Source: Actinomyces sp. Marseille-P3109 (lineage in GTDB: Bacteria; Actinomycetota; Actinomycetes; Actinomycetales; Actinomycetaceae). From it: DNA of 64,000 nucleotides. Position 1 is the stretch's first letter, and each line of letters begins with the position of its first letter. The notes under the pieces were generated by a model that saw only the letters and a program-made list of their open reading frames with translations, searched no databases and was not told where the DNA came from. This document shows positions 36,355 through 44,718 of this stretch, one piece after another. Both the position numbers and the translations under genes were made by a program. The stretch covers positions 1,851,144 through 1,915,143 of the forward strand of contig NZ_OOHN01000008.1 of assembly GCF_900323545.1 (NCBI RefSeq). Direction: 5' to 3'.

Positions 36355-38421
36355 TCAGTCGCAGGCGGTGATGCGCCACAGGGAGGCGCTGCCCTCGGAG
36401 TCGATGAGCTCGAGCCCCTCGGTGGGAACCTGGGTCAGGCGCGCGTCCCAGCGCAGGGGGGCTGCGCCGGTCGCAGAGCCCGAGGCCGTCGCATCCGAAC
36501 TGCTGTAGAAGTACCTCACGCCCAGCCGGTTGAGAAGGGTGCAGGTCTGGGAGTCCGCCTGCCCCAGGGTGGGCCAGGCGGAGGCCAGGGCATCTTCCGG
36601 TGTGCCGTCGTCGGCTCCGGCGCGCGTCGGGTAGACCACGTGCCTCCCGCCCAGGGACCACCAGTAGGTGGCTCCTCGCGATGGAGCCCCCAGGACGACG
36701 GCGTCGTCGGGCAGCGAACTCCGGGAGCGCTGAATGAGTGTGATGGCGTCCTTGGTGAGCAGGGTCCCGTACTGGATGCGCTGCGGGTCGTAGACGGAGG
36801 CGACGAGGTTGCGCTCCAGGGGGACTCGCGCCGCCACCGGCAGGAGCACGAGCGCTACCAGCGTGGCGGCCGCGGTCCGCCCCGGCCGGGTCCCGCCGAC
36901 CCGTGAGGCCGTCCGGCGCAGCAGCTCCCACAGTCTCTGCCCGGGCTGCCCGGAACCTGCCTGCGCCATGAGGATGAGGGCGGGCAGGATGGCGAGCGGG
37001 AGGATCCGGGCCTTCTGCAGGTACCAGGGCGAGCCGATCTGCCGGCCGATCCACTGGGGGCCGCCCACCAGGACCAGGAGGAACAGCACCAGCAGCCACA
37101 TGACGAGCCAGGGGCGCTGCTCCCGTCGCACACGCGCCGACCACGCCGCCGCCAAGGTGAGCAGGCCGACCACGATCCCGATGGGCACGGTGGCTCCGGG
37201 GGCAGTCCCGTACATCGGCAGGTCGATGAGCGCCTGCCCCAGGGTTGCCACGGCGCTGGCCACTCCCCCAGCAGGTCGCTGGTACCCCAGGACGGAGGCC
37301 AGGGAGCTGCGCATGAGCCAGGCCCCTGCGCCCAGGAACAGCACGGCCGCGAAAACTCCGGTCGCGAGGAGGGCCCGGGCGCCTCGGCTGCCGGCGCTGC
37401 GGCGCCACAGGGAGGCGGCGGCGTCGACCAGGAAGGGCAGGGTCAGGATCGCCAGGTTGAACAGGCCAGTGCCGTGCGCGGCCACCACACCGCCGGCCGC
37501 GGCCAGGGCGAGGAGGACCAGCGTCAGGTGAAGACGCCGCGATGCGGCACCCCGGCGCAGCTGGTCGTAGAGCACGAGGACGCCGGGAAGTCCCAGGACG
37601 CTCAGGGCGTAGGGCCACACCGCCAGGGAGGTCATGAGCAGCAACGGGAAACCCACGACTCCGGCGCTGAGCGCGAGCACCGCGGCGACCGCGCAGACCC
37701 GTTGCCGTCGGCCGGCTCCGTCCGCCTCCGGCTCACAGGCGGAGTCGAGGCCGGTGACCCGGGCGAGCAGTCCCAGGAGGCTCAGCGGCCAGGTCACCGC
37801 GGTCAGGGCCAGAACCCCGGCGGTACTGACCGGGACCGGGCCGCCCGGCGCCAGCGCCAGGATCCCGTGCCAGACCGTGGGGTAGTAGACGGCACGACCG
37901 GAGTAGAGGGCGGACAGGCCCCCCAGCATGGAGGCGTTGCCACCCTCTCGGATGGCCGCCACCGCGTTGAGGTGGAAGGTTGCGTCGAAGGCCTGCACGG
38001 GGTAGCCGGGGCCGGGCAGGGCGGACAGGATCGCTCCTGCCGGCACGATGACGGCCGCGGCCAGGCCACCGGCCAGGATCATCCACTCGGCCCGGCTCCA
38101 CGGCGTCGTCCGTCGCTCGCGCTCCGGTGCGCGGCCGGCGACCAGGCGCGCCAGAAGGCTCGAGGCGGCGGTCAGGGCGGCGATGGCCGCCCACCCCCAG
38201 GGACGCCAGGTCAGCGCGAGGGCATGGGCGAGGATCTCCGCAGCCCCGATGAGCGCCGAGCCGACGGCGGGGGCCACCGCCAGCGACGGCAGCGCCCTCA
38301 GGCGGGCGGCTCGGCCTATGACCCAGCCGGGCACGAGCAGCAGGCCAGCCACGACGAGCGTGGCAGCCACCAGGGTCCAGCCGGAGGCACTGGCTGCTCC
38401 CCATGCCGCGGTCGCGGTCAT
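36355..38421 (-). CDS. DUF6541-type membrane protein (putative GT-C), copy 1
   Basis: A 688-aa protein with about 12 membrane helices and a C-terminal extracytoplasmic domain (about residues 520-688) ending near TEGLELIDSEGSASLWRITACD (last part SASLWRITACD). The segment YPVQAFDATFHLNAVAAIREGGNASML and YYPTVWHGILAL (residues about 140-190) have an acidic D plus H in the first outside loop, as in GT-C enzymes. It is last in the reverse cluster, 31 bp after the dehydrogenase gene. A paralog with the same layout lies at 39.9-42.1 kb. Confidence 0.72.
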   Translation of the reverse strand: MTATAAWGAASASGWTLVAATLVVAGLLLVPGWVIGRAARLRALPSLAVAPAVGSALIGAAEILAHALALTWRPWGWAAIAALTAASSLLARLVAGRAPERERRTTPWSRAEWMILAGGLAAAVIVPAGAILSALPGPGYPVQAFDATFHLNAVAAIREGGNASMLGGLSALYSGRAVYYPTVWHGILALAPGGPVPVSTAGVLALTAVTWPLSLLGLLARVTGLDSACEPEADGAGRRQRVCAVAAVLALSAGVVGFPLLLMTSLAVWPYALSVLGLPGVLVLYDQLRRGAASRRLHLTLVLLALAAAGGVVAAHGTGLFNLAILTLPFLVDAAASLWRRSAGSRGARALLATGVFAAVLFLGAGAWLMRSSLASVLGYQRPAGGVASAVATLGQALIDLPMYGTAPGATVPIGIVVGLLTLAAAWSARVRREQRPWLVMWLLVLFLLVLVGGPQWIGRQIGSPWYLQKARILPLAILPALILMAQAGSGQPGQRLWELLRRTASRVGGTRPGRTAAATLVALVLLPVAARVPLERNLVASVYDPQRIQYGTLLTKDAITLIQRSRSSLPDDAVVLGAPSRGATYWWSLGGRHVVYPTRAGADDGTPEDALASAWPTLGQADSQTCTLLNRLGVRYFYSSSDATASGSATGAAPLRWDARLTQVPTEGLELIDSEGSASLWRITACD

Positions 38422-38452
38422 ACCTGCTGCCGGGCTCAGTCCGCCTCCTGGA

Positions 38453-39757
38453 TCACTCGCCTCCGCCGATGGTCAGGCGGGGCACACCGGTCCACGCGGC
38501 GGCATCGGTGGCGCGGCGCCCGTCCAGGAGGAGACGCAGCCCGGGCAGGTCGGCGGGCGTGAGCTCGCGGTACTCGGGGTGGTCGGCCTGGACGATGGCG
38601 ACGTCGACCGGCTCCCCCAGGTGGTAGGCGGTCCAGCCGAAGCCGGCCAGCTCGTCGTCGGTGTACATGGGATCGTGGACGAGGACCTCGGCGCCGGCCT
38701 CTCGCAGGGCCTCCACGGTGGGGAAGACGCCGGAGAAGGCGGTCTCCTTGACCTTGCCGCGGTAGGAGGCGCCCAGGACGACGACGCGCAGTCCCTCCAG
38801 CGAGCCGAGCACCTCAGTGGCCCGGCCCACCACGTAGGCGGGCATGGTGGCGTTGAAGGTGCGGGCGGTGCGCACGACTGAGGCGTCGGGGTCGGTGGAC
38901 AGGTACAGGCGCGGGTAGACCGGGATGCAGTGCCCGCCCACCGCGATGCCTGGGCGGTGGATGTGGGAGTAGGGCTGGGAGTTGCAGGCCTCGATGACGC
39001 GCTCGATGTCGAAGCCGGCCTTGTCGGCGTAGACGGCGAACTGGTTGGCCAGGCCGATGTTGACGTCGCGGTAGGTGGTCTCGGCGAGCTTGGCCATCTC
39101 GGCGGCCTCGGCGGTGCCCATGTCCCACACGCCGTTGGGGCGGGGCAGGTCGTCGCGCTCGTCGAAGTCGAGAACGGACTCGTAGAAGGCGATGCCGGCA
39201 CGGGTGCCGGCCTCGTCCAGGCCGCCCACGAGCTTGGGGTAGCGGCGCAGGTCGGCGAAGACGCGACCGGTGAGGACCCGCTCGGGGCTGAAGACGAGAT
39301 GGAAGTCGGTGCCCTCCTTCAGTCCGCTGATCTCCTCGATCATGGGCTTGAAGCGGCCCCGCAGGGTGCCCACCGGCAGGGTGGTCTCGTAGGAGATGAG
39401 GGTGTTCGGGGTCAGGTGGGCGGCCAGGGAACGGGTGGCGTCATCCATCCAGGCGAAGTCCGGCTCCCAGGTGGCGTCGTCGACGAACAGCGGCACGACG
39501 AGCACGATCGCGTCGGCGTCGGGGATCGCCTCGGCGTAGTCGGTGGTGGCGCGCAGGGCGCCGTTGCCGGTGGAGGGGCTGAGCGCCGCGAGCTTCTCGG
39601 CCAGGTGGGCCTCGCCGGGGAAGGGCTCGACGCCGGCGTTGACGGCCTCGACGACGGCGGGGTTGACGTCGACCCCGATGACCTCGTGGCCCTTGTCTGC
39701 GTACTGGATGGCCAGAGGCAGTCCGATCTTGCCCAGGGCGACGACGGCGATGCGCAT
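38453..39757 (-). CDS. Nucleotide-sugar dehydrogenase (UDP-HexNAc 6-dehydrogenase type)
   Basis: A 434-aa NAD-dependent enzyme that oxidises C6 of a UDP-sugar to the uronic acid. VALGKIGLPLAIQYADKGHEVIGVD is the Rossmann core, VFSPERVLTGR matches WecC/TviB-type enzymes, and GGHCIPVYPRLY holds the catalytic Cys. Likely substrates are UDP-ManNAc or UDP-GlcNAc, since a UDP-GlcNAc 2-epimerase-type gene and a WbpB/E/D-like trio are in the window. ATG 39757 places the Rossmann motif at residue 3; the frame runs open upstream but as noncoding-like sequence. Confidence 0.87.
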   Translation of the reverse strand: MRIAVVALGKIGLPLAIQYADKGHEVIGVDVNPAVVEAVNAGVEPFPGEAHLAEKLAALSPSTGNGALRATTDYAEAIPDADAIVLVVPLFVDDATWEPDFAWMDDATRSLAAHLTPNTLISYETTLPVGTLRGRFKPMIEEISGLKEGTDFHLVFSPERVLTGRVFADLRRYPKLVGGLDEAGTRAGIAFYESVLDFDERDDLPRPNGVWDMGTAEAAEMAKLAETTYRDVNIGLANQFAVYADKAGFDIERVIEACNSQPYSHIHRPGIAVGGHCIPVYPRLYLSTDPDASVVRTARTFNATMPAYVVGRATEVLGSLEGLRVVVLGASYRGKVKETAFSGVFPTVEALREAGAEVLVHDPMYTDDELAGFGWTAYHLGEPVDVAIVQADHPEYRELTPADLPGLRLLLDGRRATDAAAWTGVPRLTIGGGE

Positions 39758-39857
39758 GCGGGTTGGTCCTTCCGTGGCTTCTGGCGTGGCGGGTCCACCA
39801 TACTCGTTCATTCGTGCTGCCCGGCCGGCGACCGGGCGTCCTGCCTCACTGGCCGCG

Positions 39858-42071
39858 CTACTGCTCACCGGAGGGCCAGCACAGGTCGATGCGGTAGACG
39901 GCCGCTGATCCGCCCTGGTCCACAAGGGTGAACCCGTTGGAGACATCGACGTCGTAGAGGCCCGGTCGCAGCTTCTCGTTGGCCACGCCGTTGAAGCGCT
40001 GCGGCCGGTCGCTGTAGAAGTGGGTGATGCGATGGCGGCGCACGATCTCGCACACCTGCGGATCGAAGTGGATGTCACGGAAATGGGTGCGCAGGTAGAG
40101 GCCGTCGGTGTCACTGTCCGCCTGCCCCGCGAACATCCACACCGGGCTGCGTCCGGCCATGAAGGGGAGCATGGCGGTTCCCGCCACGGGGTCGCCCAGC
40201 ACGTAGGCGTCCGGGGGGAGCTCTGTGCTCAGACGCTTGATCATGTCCAGCTCGGCGGATGAGACCACCATACGGGACTGACCGTACTTCGGGGAGAAGG
40301 CGCCCTTGACGTCCGCTTTGACGGCGGTCATGCTGCTGGCGACCCCCAGGATGAGGACGAGCGCTCCGACCACGACGGGACTGCTCATGATAATCCGGCC
40401 GGCCGACGCTCGGCCCGCCGGGTCCCCGGGCCGGCTCGGCTGGGCTTGATCGGTGTTGCCGCCGTCGCCTTCAGCCTCAGCGCCGGCCTGCCCGCCCCGC
40501 CGACGCCGCCACGCCAGGAACCAGCCAGTCAGCGCATCCAACCCGAGCGTGACGAGGAGGAGTGCGGGCACCACCGTCATGGCCTTGATCCGGTGCGGGT
40601 TGTTGTAGAACACGCCGGTCATGGCCGACAGAACGGGGACCGGGGCCAGCGCCGCCAGGATGAGGAGCATGCAGGCAACCCAGGCCACCACGACGCCCCG
40701 GTGGTGCCTGCGCCAGTAGGCCAGCACCGCACCGAGTACGCTCAGGCAGGCCATGATGATGTAGGCGGCGCGGATCTCCCAGCCGCCTCCGCCGTAGTAC
40801 AGCAGGAACGGGATGACCAGCTTGGCGAACAGCGGATCCCAGCTGCGGTCGGGGCGTCTACCGAAGTGCGCCTGCTGCGGTCCGGGCGCCATGACGAAGA
40901 CGGCGACCGCGAGAACGACGACGATGGCGATGCTCAGCAGGATGATGCCGCGTCGTCGAGCAACGCGATCGTGCTGGCGCAGTCCCCGGATCCCCGCCAG
41001 GACGATCCCCATCCAGGCCACGGCCGCCAGGGGCCAGCCGATGATGATCGCGGTCGCCGGATGCGTGACGACCGAGCCCATGACCGCGGCGGCCGGTGCC
41101 GCGAGGACGATGAGGGGGCGGCGTTGGCGCCCCACGGTGATGAGCCATGCGGCACGACGCCAGGCGGCGACCGCCCAGGCGACGGTGGCCGGGCAGGCCG
41201 CCAGGGCCAGTCCGTAGGGCCACACGGCCGTGTCGGTCAGCAGCCTGATGGGGAAGATCGGTGTGAGCGCGCCGGCCCCCAGGACCAGGTACACCGAGCC
41301 GCGGACCTCCGGGAGGATGACCCGGGCCAGGTAGGCCATGCCGATGAGCCACACGAGGGGCACCACGAGCAGTAGGGTGTTGGTGGCCGGGACCACCTGG
41401 TACCAGCCGACCGAGGCGAGGGTGACGATCTCGTGCCACACCATCGGGTAGAAGGAGTGGTGGCCGTCCATCCCGAACATGCCGGCGTTGCCGTCGAGCA
41501 TCGAGGCGTTGCCGGTGTGCTCAATGAGCCAGGCCTGGTTGTAGTGATAGAGGGAGTCGGCGGACTGGATCGGGATGGTGGGCGCCGATCTGGGCAGGAT
41601 CGGCAGGATCATGATGATCCAGGTGACCACGATGGCGACCCACATCAGTGGCTGGGAACCGAGGATGGAGCGGGTGTCGGGCATCTCGGGTTCGCCCGGC
41701 GCCCCCATGGAGCTGGAGTACGGGCTGGGCGCCGGCAGCCCGTGCGGGGCCGGTTCGGGGGCGAACCAGGTGCGCAGCGTGAGTACCTGGCCCTTGCGCC
41801 TGACCCACAGCCAGCGCCCCACGACGACGACCGCGGCACACAGGAACAGGTAGGTGATGATGGTGGGCAGGTGCCACCACACGCCCAGGAACCTGAAGAG
41901 CACTCCCCCGAGCCCCATGAGCAGGAAGGTCAGGGCCGGAGCGCAGGCGATGCGCGCCAGTCGGAACCGCGCTCCGCCCGCGACGAGGAGCAGCCAGCCG
42001 GGGACGAAGGTCGCGGCGATCAGCGCGACCAGCAGCGGCAGGGCGGAGAGCCAGGTCACGATCCAGGTCAT
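39858..42071 (-). CDS. DUF6541-type membrane protein (putative GT-C), copy 2
   Basis: A 737-aa paralog of the 36.4-38.4 kb protein: about 12 helices, the outside-loop motif SADSLYHYNQAWLIEHTGNASMLDG with YPMVWHEIVTLA, and a C-terminal extracytoplasmic part ending GGSAAVYRIDLCW. Shared motifs (NASML, YP..WH, short C-terminal Cys) show common ancestry. It overlaps the GT4 gene upstream by 4 nt (ATGA), so it is coupled to it; the sugar is unknown. Confidence 0.72.
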   Translation of the reverse strand: MTWIVTWLSALPLLVALIAATFVPGWLLLVAGGARFRLARIACAPALTFLLMGLGGVLFRFLGVWWHLPTIITYLFLCAAVVVVGRWLWVRRKGQVLTLRTWFAPEPAPHGLPAPSPYSSSMGAPGEPEMPDTRSILGSQPLMWVAIVVTWIIMILPILPRSAPTIPIQSADSLYHYNQAWLIEHTGNASMLDGNAGMFGMDGHHSFYPMVWHEIVTLASVGWYQVVPATNTLLLVVPLVWLIGMAYLARVILPEVRGSVYLVLGAGALTPIFPIRLLTDTAVWPYGLALAACPATVAWAVAAWRRAAWLITVGRQRRPLIVLAAPAAAVMGSVVTHPATAIIIGWPLAAVAWMGIVLAGIRGLRQHDRVARRRGIILLSIAIVVVLAVAVFVMAPGPQQAHFGRRPDRSWDPLFAKLVIPFLLYYGGGGWEIRAAYIIMACLSVLGAVLAYWRRHHRGVVVAWVACMLLILAALAPVPVLSAMTGVFYNNPHRIKAMTVVPALLLVTLGLDALTGWFLAWRRRRGGQAGAEAEGDGGNTDQAQPSRPGDPAGRASAGRIIMSSPVVVGALVLILGVASSMTAVKADVKGAFSPKYGQSRMVVSSAELDMIKRLSTELPPDAYVLGDPVAGTAMLPFMAGRSPVWMFAGQADSDTDGLYLRTHFRDIHFDPQVCEIVRRHRITHFYSDRPQRFNGVANEKLRPGLYDVDVSNGFTLVDQGGSAAVYRIDLCWPSGEQ

Positions 42072-43303
42072 GCGCCGCGCACCACCGTCCGTAGATGTCG
42101 TGCCACGGCCTCACCGGTGGCTCGCAGGGAGCGGTGGTCGCGCACCCAGGCGTGGAGGCGGCGGGCCCGGGAGGTGTCCTGCGCGGCGATCCGGTCGGCC
42201 TCGTCGAGCGCCCGGGTCATGGCCCGGGCGACGTCGTCCTCGGTGTAGTCGGCCACCCAGCCCAGGTCGTGGGCGGTGAGATCCTCGATGACGGGCCCCA
42301 CCCCGGCGTAGACCACCGGGACGCCACAGGCCAGGGCGGCCAGCACCTTGGTGGGGTAGGCGAAGTCATAGCCCTGCCCCGGGCGGATGGACACGAGACT
42401 GGCGGCCGCGCCCCGCTGCCAGCGGGCGGCGTCGGAGGCATCCATGAGACCGTGCATGACGACGGCGGGGGCGCCGTCGGGGCCGGGCGGCAGGGCGGAG
42501 GCGACCTGGGCGATCTTCTGCCAGTCCGAGCCCTGCCCGATGTAGAGGATCTGGGCGGTGGGGTGAGTGCGCCGCACCTGCTCCAGCGCCGAGGCGAAGA
42601 TGTCCGCTCCCTGCCACTCCGAGGCCGTGCCGGCGTAGATGAGGTAGGGGCCGGTGATGCCCAGCTCGGCGCGCTCCTCGTCGGAGGGCAGCTCGCCGGT
42701 GGGCTCGAAGACGTCGGTGTCGATGCCGTTGGGAACCACGACGACGTTCCGGGCTCCCAGGGCGCGGGCGCGCTCGGCGACCTCCTCGTTGATGGCGATG
42801 ACGCACCGGGCCCCGCGCATCGCATAGGACTCGGCGGTGCGCACCAAGCGGACTACCGCCTCCGGGGCGCCGGTGGAGGCGGCGGCGTCGGACCACACGT
42901 CGGGGGCGTACCAGACGTAGGGCAGACGGCGCAGCGCACAGATGGTGCGCGCCACCACGCCGGTGGTGGGCGGTGGCTCGACCAGGACGACATCGGGCCG
43001 GGAGGCCAGCCCCAGACGCAGGGCGAGGGGCACATCGAAGGAGAGGTAGGGCAGGTAGCCGCGCAGGTAGCCGCTGGCGTCCCGCAGGGCGGGCCAGCGC
43101 GAGACACGTACGCCCTTGGGGTCGTCGACCTGGGGCGCCGGCTTTCCGTCCCGCCCGGGAACGGTCGTGGTCAGGGCCCGCACCGGCACGCCGTGGCGGG
43201 CCAGAGCGCGCTCGACCCCGTCGAGCCGAAAGGAGGCGGCAGCGGCCTCGGGCAGATGGATACGGGTGGCCAGCAGCGCCCCGCCTCGTGGGAACCGGGT
43301 CAT
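42068..43303 (-). CDS. Glycosyltransferase, GT4-like
   Basis: A 411-aa GT-B enzyme with VVLVEPPPTTGVVARTICALRR, APDVWSD, VVVPNGIDTDVF and LIYAGTASEWQGADIF. The C-terminal EX7E motif is replaced by FAYPTKVLAALACGVPVVYAG, seen in some GT4 members. ATG 43303 is preceded by GAGGA (6 nt) and overlaps the upstream stop by 4 nt. Part of a coupled pair of GTs followed by a putative GT-C. Confidence 0.85.
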   Translation of the reverse strand: MTRFPRGGALLATRIHLPEAAAASFRLDGVERALARHGVPVRALTTTVPGRDGKPAPQVDDPKGVRVSRWPALRDASGYLRGYLPYLSFDVPLALRLGLASRPDVVLVEPPPTTGVVARTICALRRLPYVWYAPDVWSDAAASTGAPEAVVRLVRTAESYAMRGARCVIAINEEVAERARALGARNVVVVPNGIDTDVFEPTGELPSDEERAELGITGPYLIYAGTASEWQGADIFASALEQVRRTHPTAQILYIGQGSDWQKIAQVASALPPGPDGAPAVVMHGLMDASDAARWQRGAAASLVSIRPGQGYDFAYPTKVLAALACGVPVVYAGVGPVIEDLTAHDLGWVADYTEDDVARAMTRALDEADRIAAQDTSRARRLHAWVRDHRSLRATGEAVARHLRTVVRGA

Positions 43304-44436
43304 GGCTTCCTCTCTGTCTCGCCCAGGACCTGGGCGACGGTGCGGGCCCGGGCCTCCCATGTCTGATCGGGCAGGACCTCGCGCATGCGGCGGCGCACGG
43401 CCTCGATCTCCTCGGGGGCCTCCCGCAGACGCCGCAGCAGGTCGCTCAGTGCGCCGGCGTCGTAGTCCAGGACCCAGCCGACCCCCATCTCCTCGACGAG
43501 GCGACCGGTCTGGGTCCCACGCACGGCGATGACGGGCAGCTCGTGAGCCAGGTACTCGTAGAGCTTGTAGGGGACTGCGAAGTCCCAGTAGGGGTTGGGC
43601 TCGGAGAACAGGACCCCGAGGTCGGCCCGCCGGTACAGGGGCTCCAGCTCGGGCCCGGAACGGTGGACGACCTGCGCCCGGCCCTCAGGAAGGAGTGGGG
43701 CGTAGTGCTCGCGGCTGGCCTCCCAGGTCTCCTGGCGCACGCACAGGGTGACGCGGGTCCCAGGCGTGGAGGTCACGGCCCGGAGGCAGGCGTCCAGCCG
43801 ATAGTTGTCCTGCAGGACGCCCACGAATAGCAGCTCGAGGTCCCCGCCATCGTCACCGCCGTCATCCTGGCCGCACGCGCCGCTGGGCTCGACGTCGGGC
43901 GCCCCGGGCGGCAGCGCGCTCATGCGGGCCCGGTCCACGTGCGGGACGTGGCGAGCCATGGCCTGGCTGGGCAGGAAGAGGTGGAGGCCCACCTTGTCGA
44001 AGGCCATGAGCTCGCTGCGGTAGGCGACCTGGAGCCCGACCTCGAGAATCGGGTTGATGCCCTCACGGAAGCGGGGGAAGCGCCAGTAGACGTCGCGGTA
44101 GAAGACGCCGACGGGCACGCCGGAGCGCTGGCAGTGACGGAAGAAGGCGGCGTCGAGCACGGGGTGGACGGGCAGGTGACGAGGCTCGGTCAGCGCGTTG
44201 GGGATGGTCGCGTTCTCGCTGTAGACGAACTCGATCCTGGATCCTGCCGCGATCGCCGCTCGCACCCGGGCCATCGCCCGACGTCGCTGCGCGGCGTAGC
44301 CGGTGACGTCCATGATCCGGTAGCCGAGATCGGCGAAGGCCTGTCGCATCGCCAGGGGACGCAGCATGGAGGCGGCCACCCGGTCCGGCTGAAGCGGAAA
44401 AGGAGCGTGGAAGACCATGAGCCTGTCTGCGCTCAT
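43300..44436 (-). CDS. Glycosyltransferase, GT-B fold
   Basis: A 378-aa protein resembling GT4-family enzymes in its second half (LLFVGVLQDNYRLDACLRAV, VPYKLYEYLAHELPVIAV). The first half (VFHAPFPLQPDRVAASMLRP) is less typical. ATG 44436 is chosen for its near-perfect GGAGGTGA site. Overlaps the next GT start by 4 nt. The repeated Gly/Asp stretch near residue 210 (GQDDGGDDGGD) is likely a linker. Donor unknown. Confidence 0.8.
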   Translation of the reverse strand: MSADRLMVFHAPFPLQPDRVAASMLRPLAMRQAFADLGYRIMDVTGYAAQRRRAMARVRAAIAAGSRIEFVYSENATIPNALTEPRHLPVHPVLDAAFFRHCQRSGVPVGVFYRDVYWRFPRFREGINPILEVGLQVAYRSELMAFDKVGLHLFLPSQAMARHVPHVDRARMSALPPGAPDVEPSGACGQDDGGDDGGDLELLFVGVLQDNYRLDACLRAVTSTPGTRVTLCVRQETWEASREHYAPLLPEGRAQVVHRSGPELEPLYRRADLGVLFSEPNPYWDFAVPYKLYEYLAHELPVIAVRGTQTGRLVEEMGVGWVLDYDAGALSDLLRRLREAPEEIEAVRRRMREVLPDQTWEARARTVAQVLGETERKP

Positions 44437-44606
44437 GACGTCACCTCCGTCTTGTGCATGGGTCCCGGCGGCCCACAGTGGGTAGGACTTCCGACCCACG
44501 GGATGCTGAGCGATCATCTCACGCCTCACGAGAGCCGATGAGGCGCTTCTCTATTGTCAGGCAACGCTGAAGCCCAGTGGAATCCGCTGGGCGTCATCCG
44601 CGTCAC

Positions 44607-44624
44607 GTGTCACAACTGTGACAC
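44607..44624. promoter_or_regulatory. Palindrome in divergent promoter region
   Basis: GTGTCAC-AACT-GTGACAC is a perfect 7-bp inverted repeat in the 280-bp spacer between two divergent genes (starts 44436 and 44719). It looks like a dimeric repressor or activator site; the regulator is unknown. Weaker 6-bp stems also lie at 44522-44545 and 44572-44592. Confidence 0.4.
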
Positions 44625-44718
44625 ACTGAGCGCCGGCAGGCGGTGTAGGCGCACCGAGCCGCCGAGGCTGCTCGGCGCCGCGGACCGATCAGAGGATTTC
44701 AAAGGATTGAGGGCAACG

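Noticed and set aside
36218..37618. Reverse-strand frame of 466 codons over the DUF6541 gene
   Set aside because: Arg/Pro/Gly-rich shadow of a membrane protein with clear helices in another frame.
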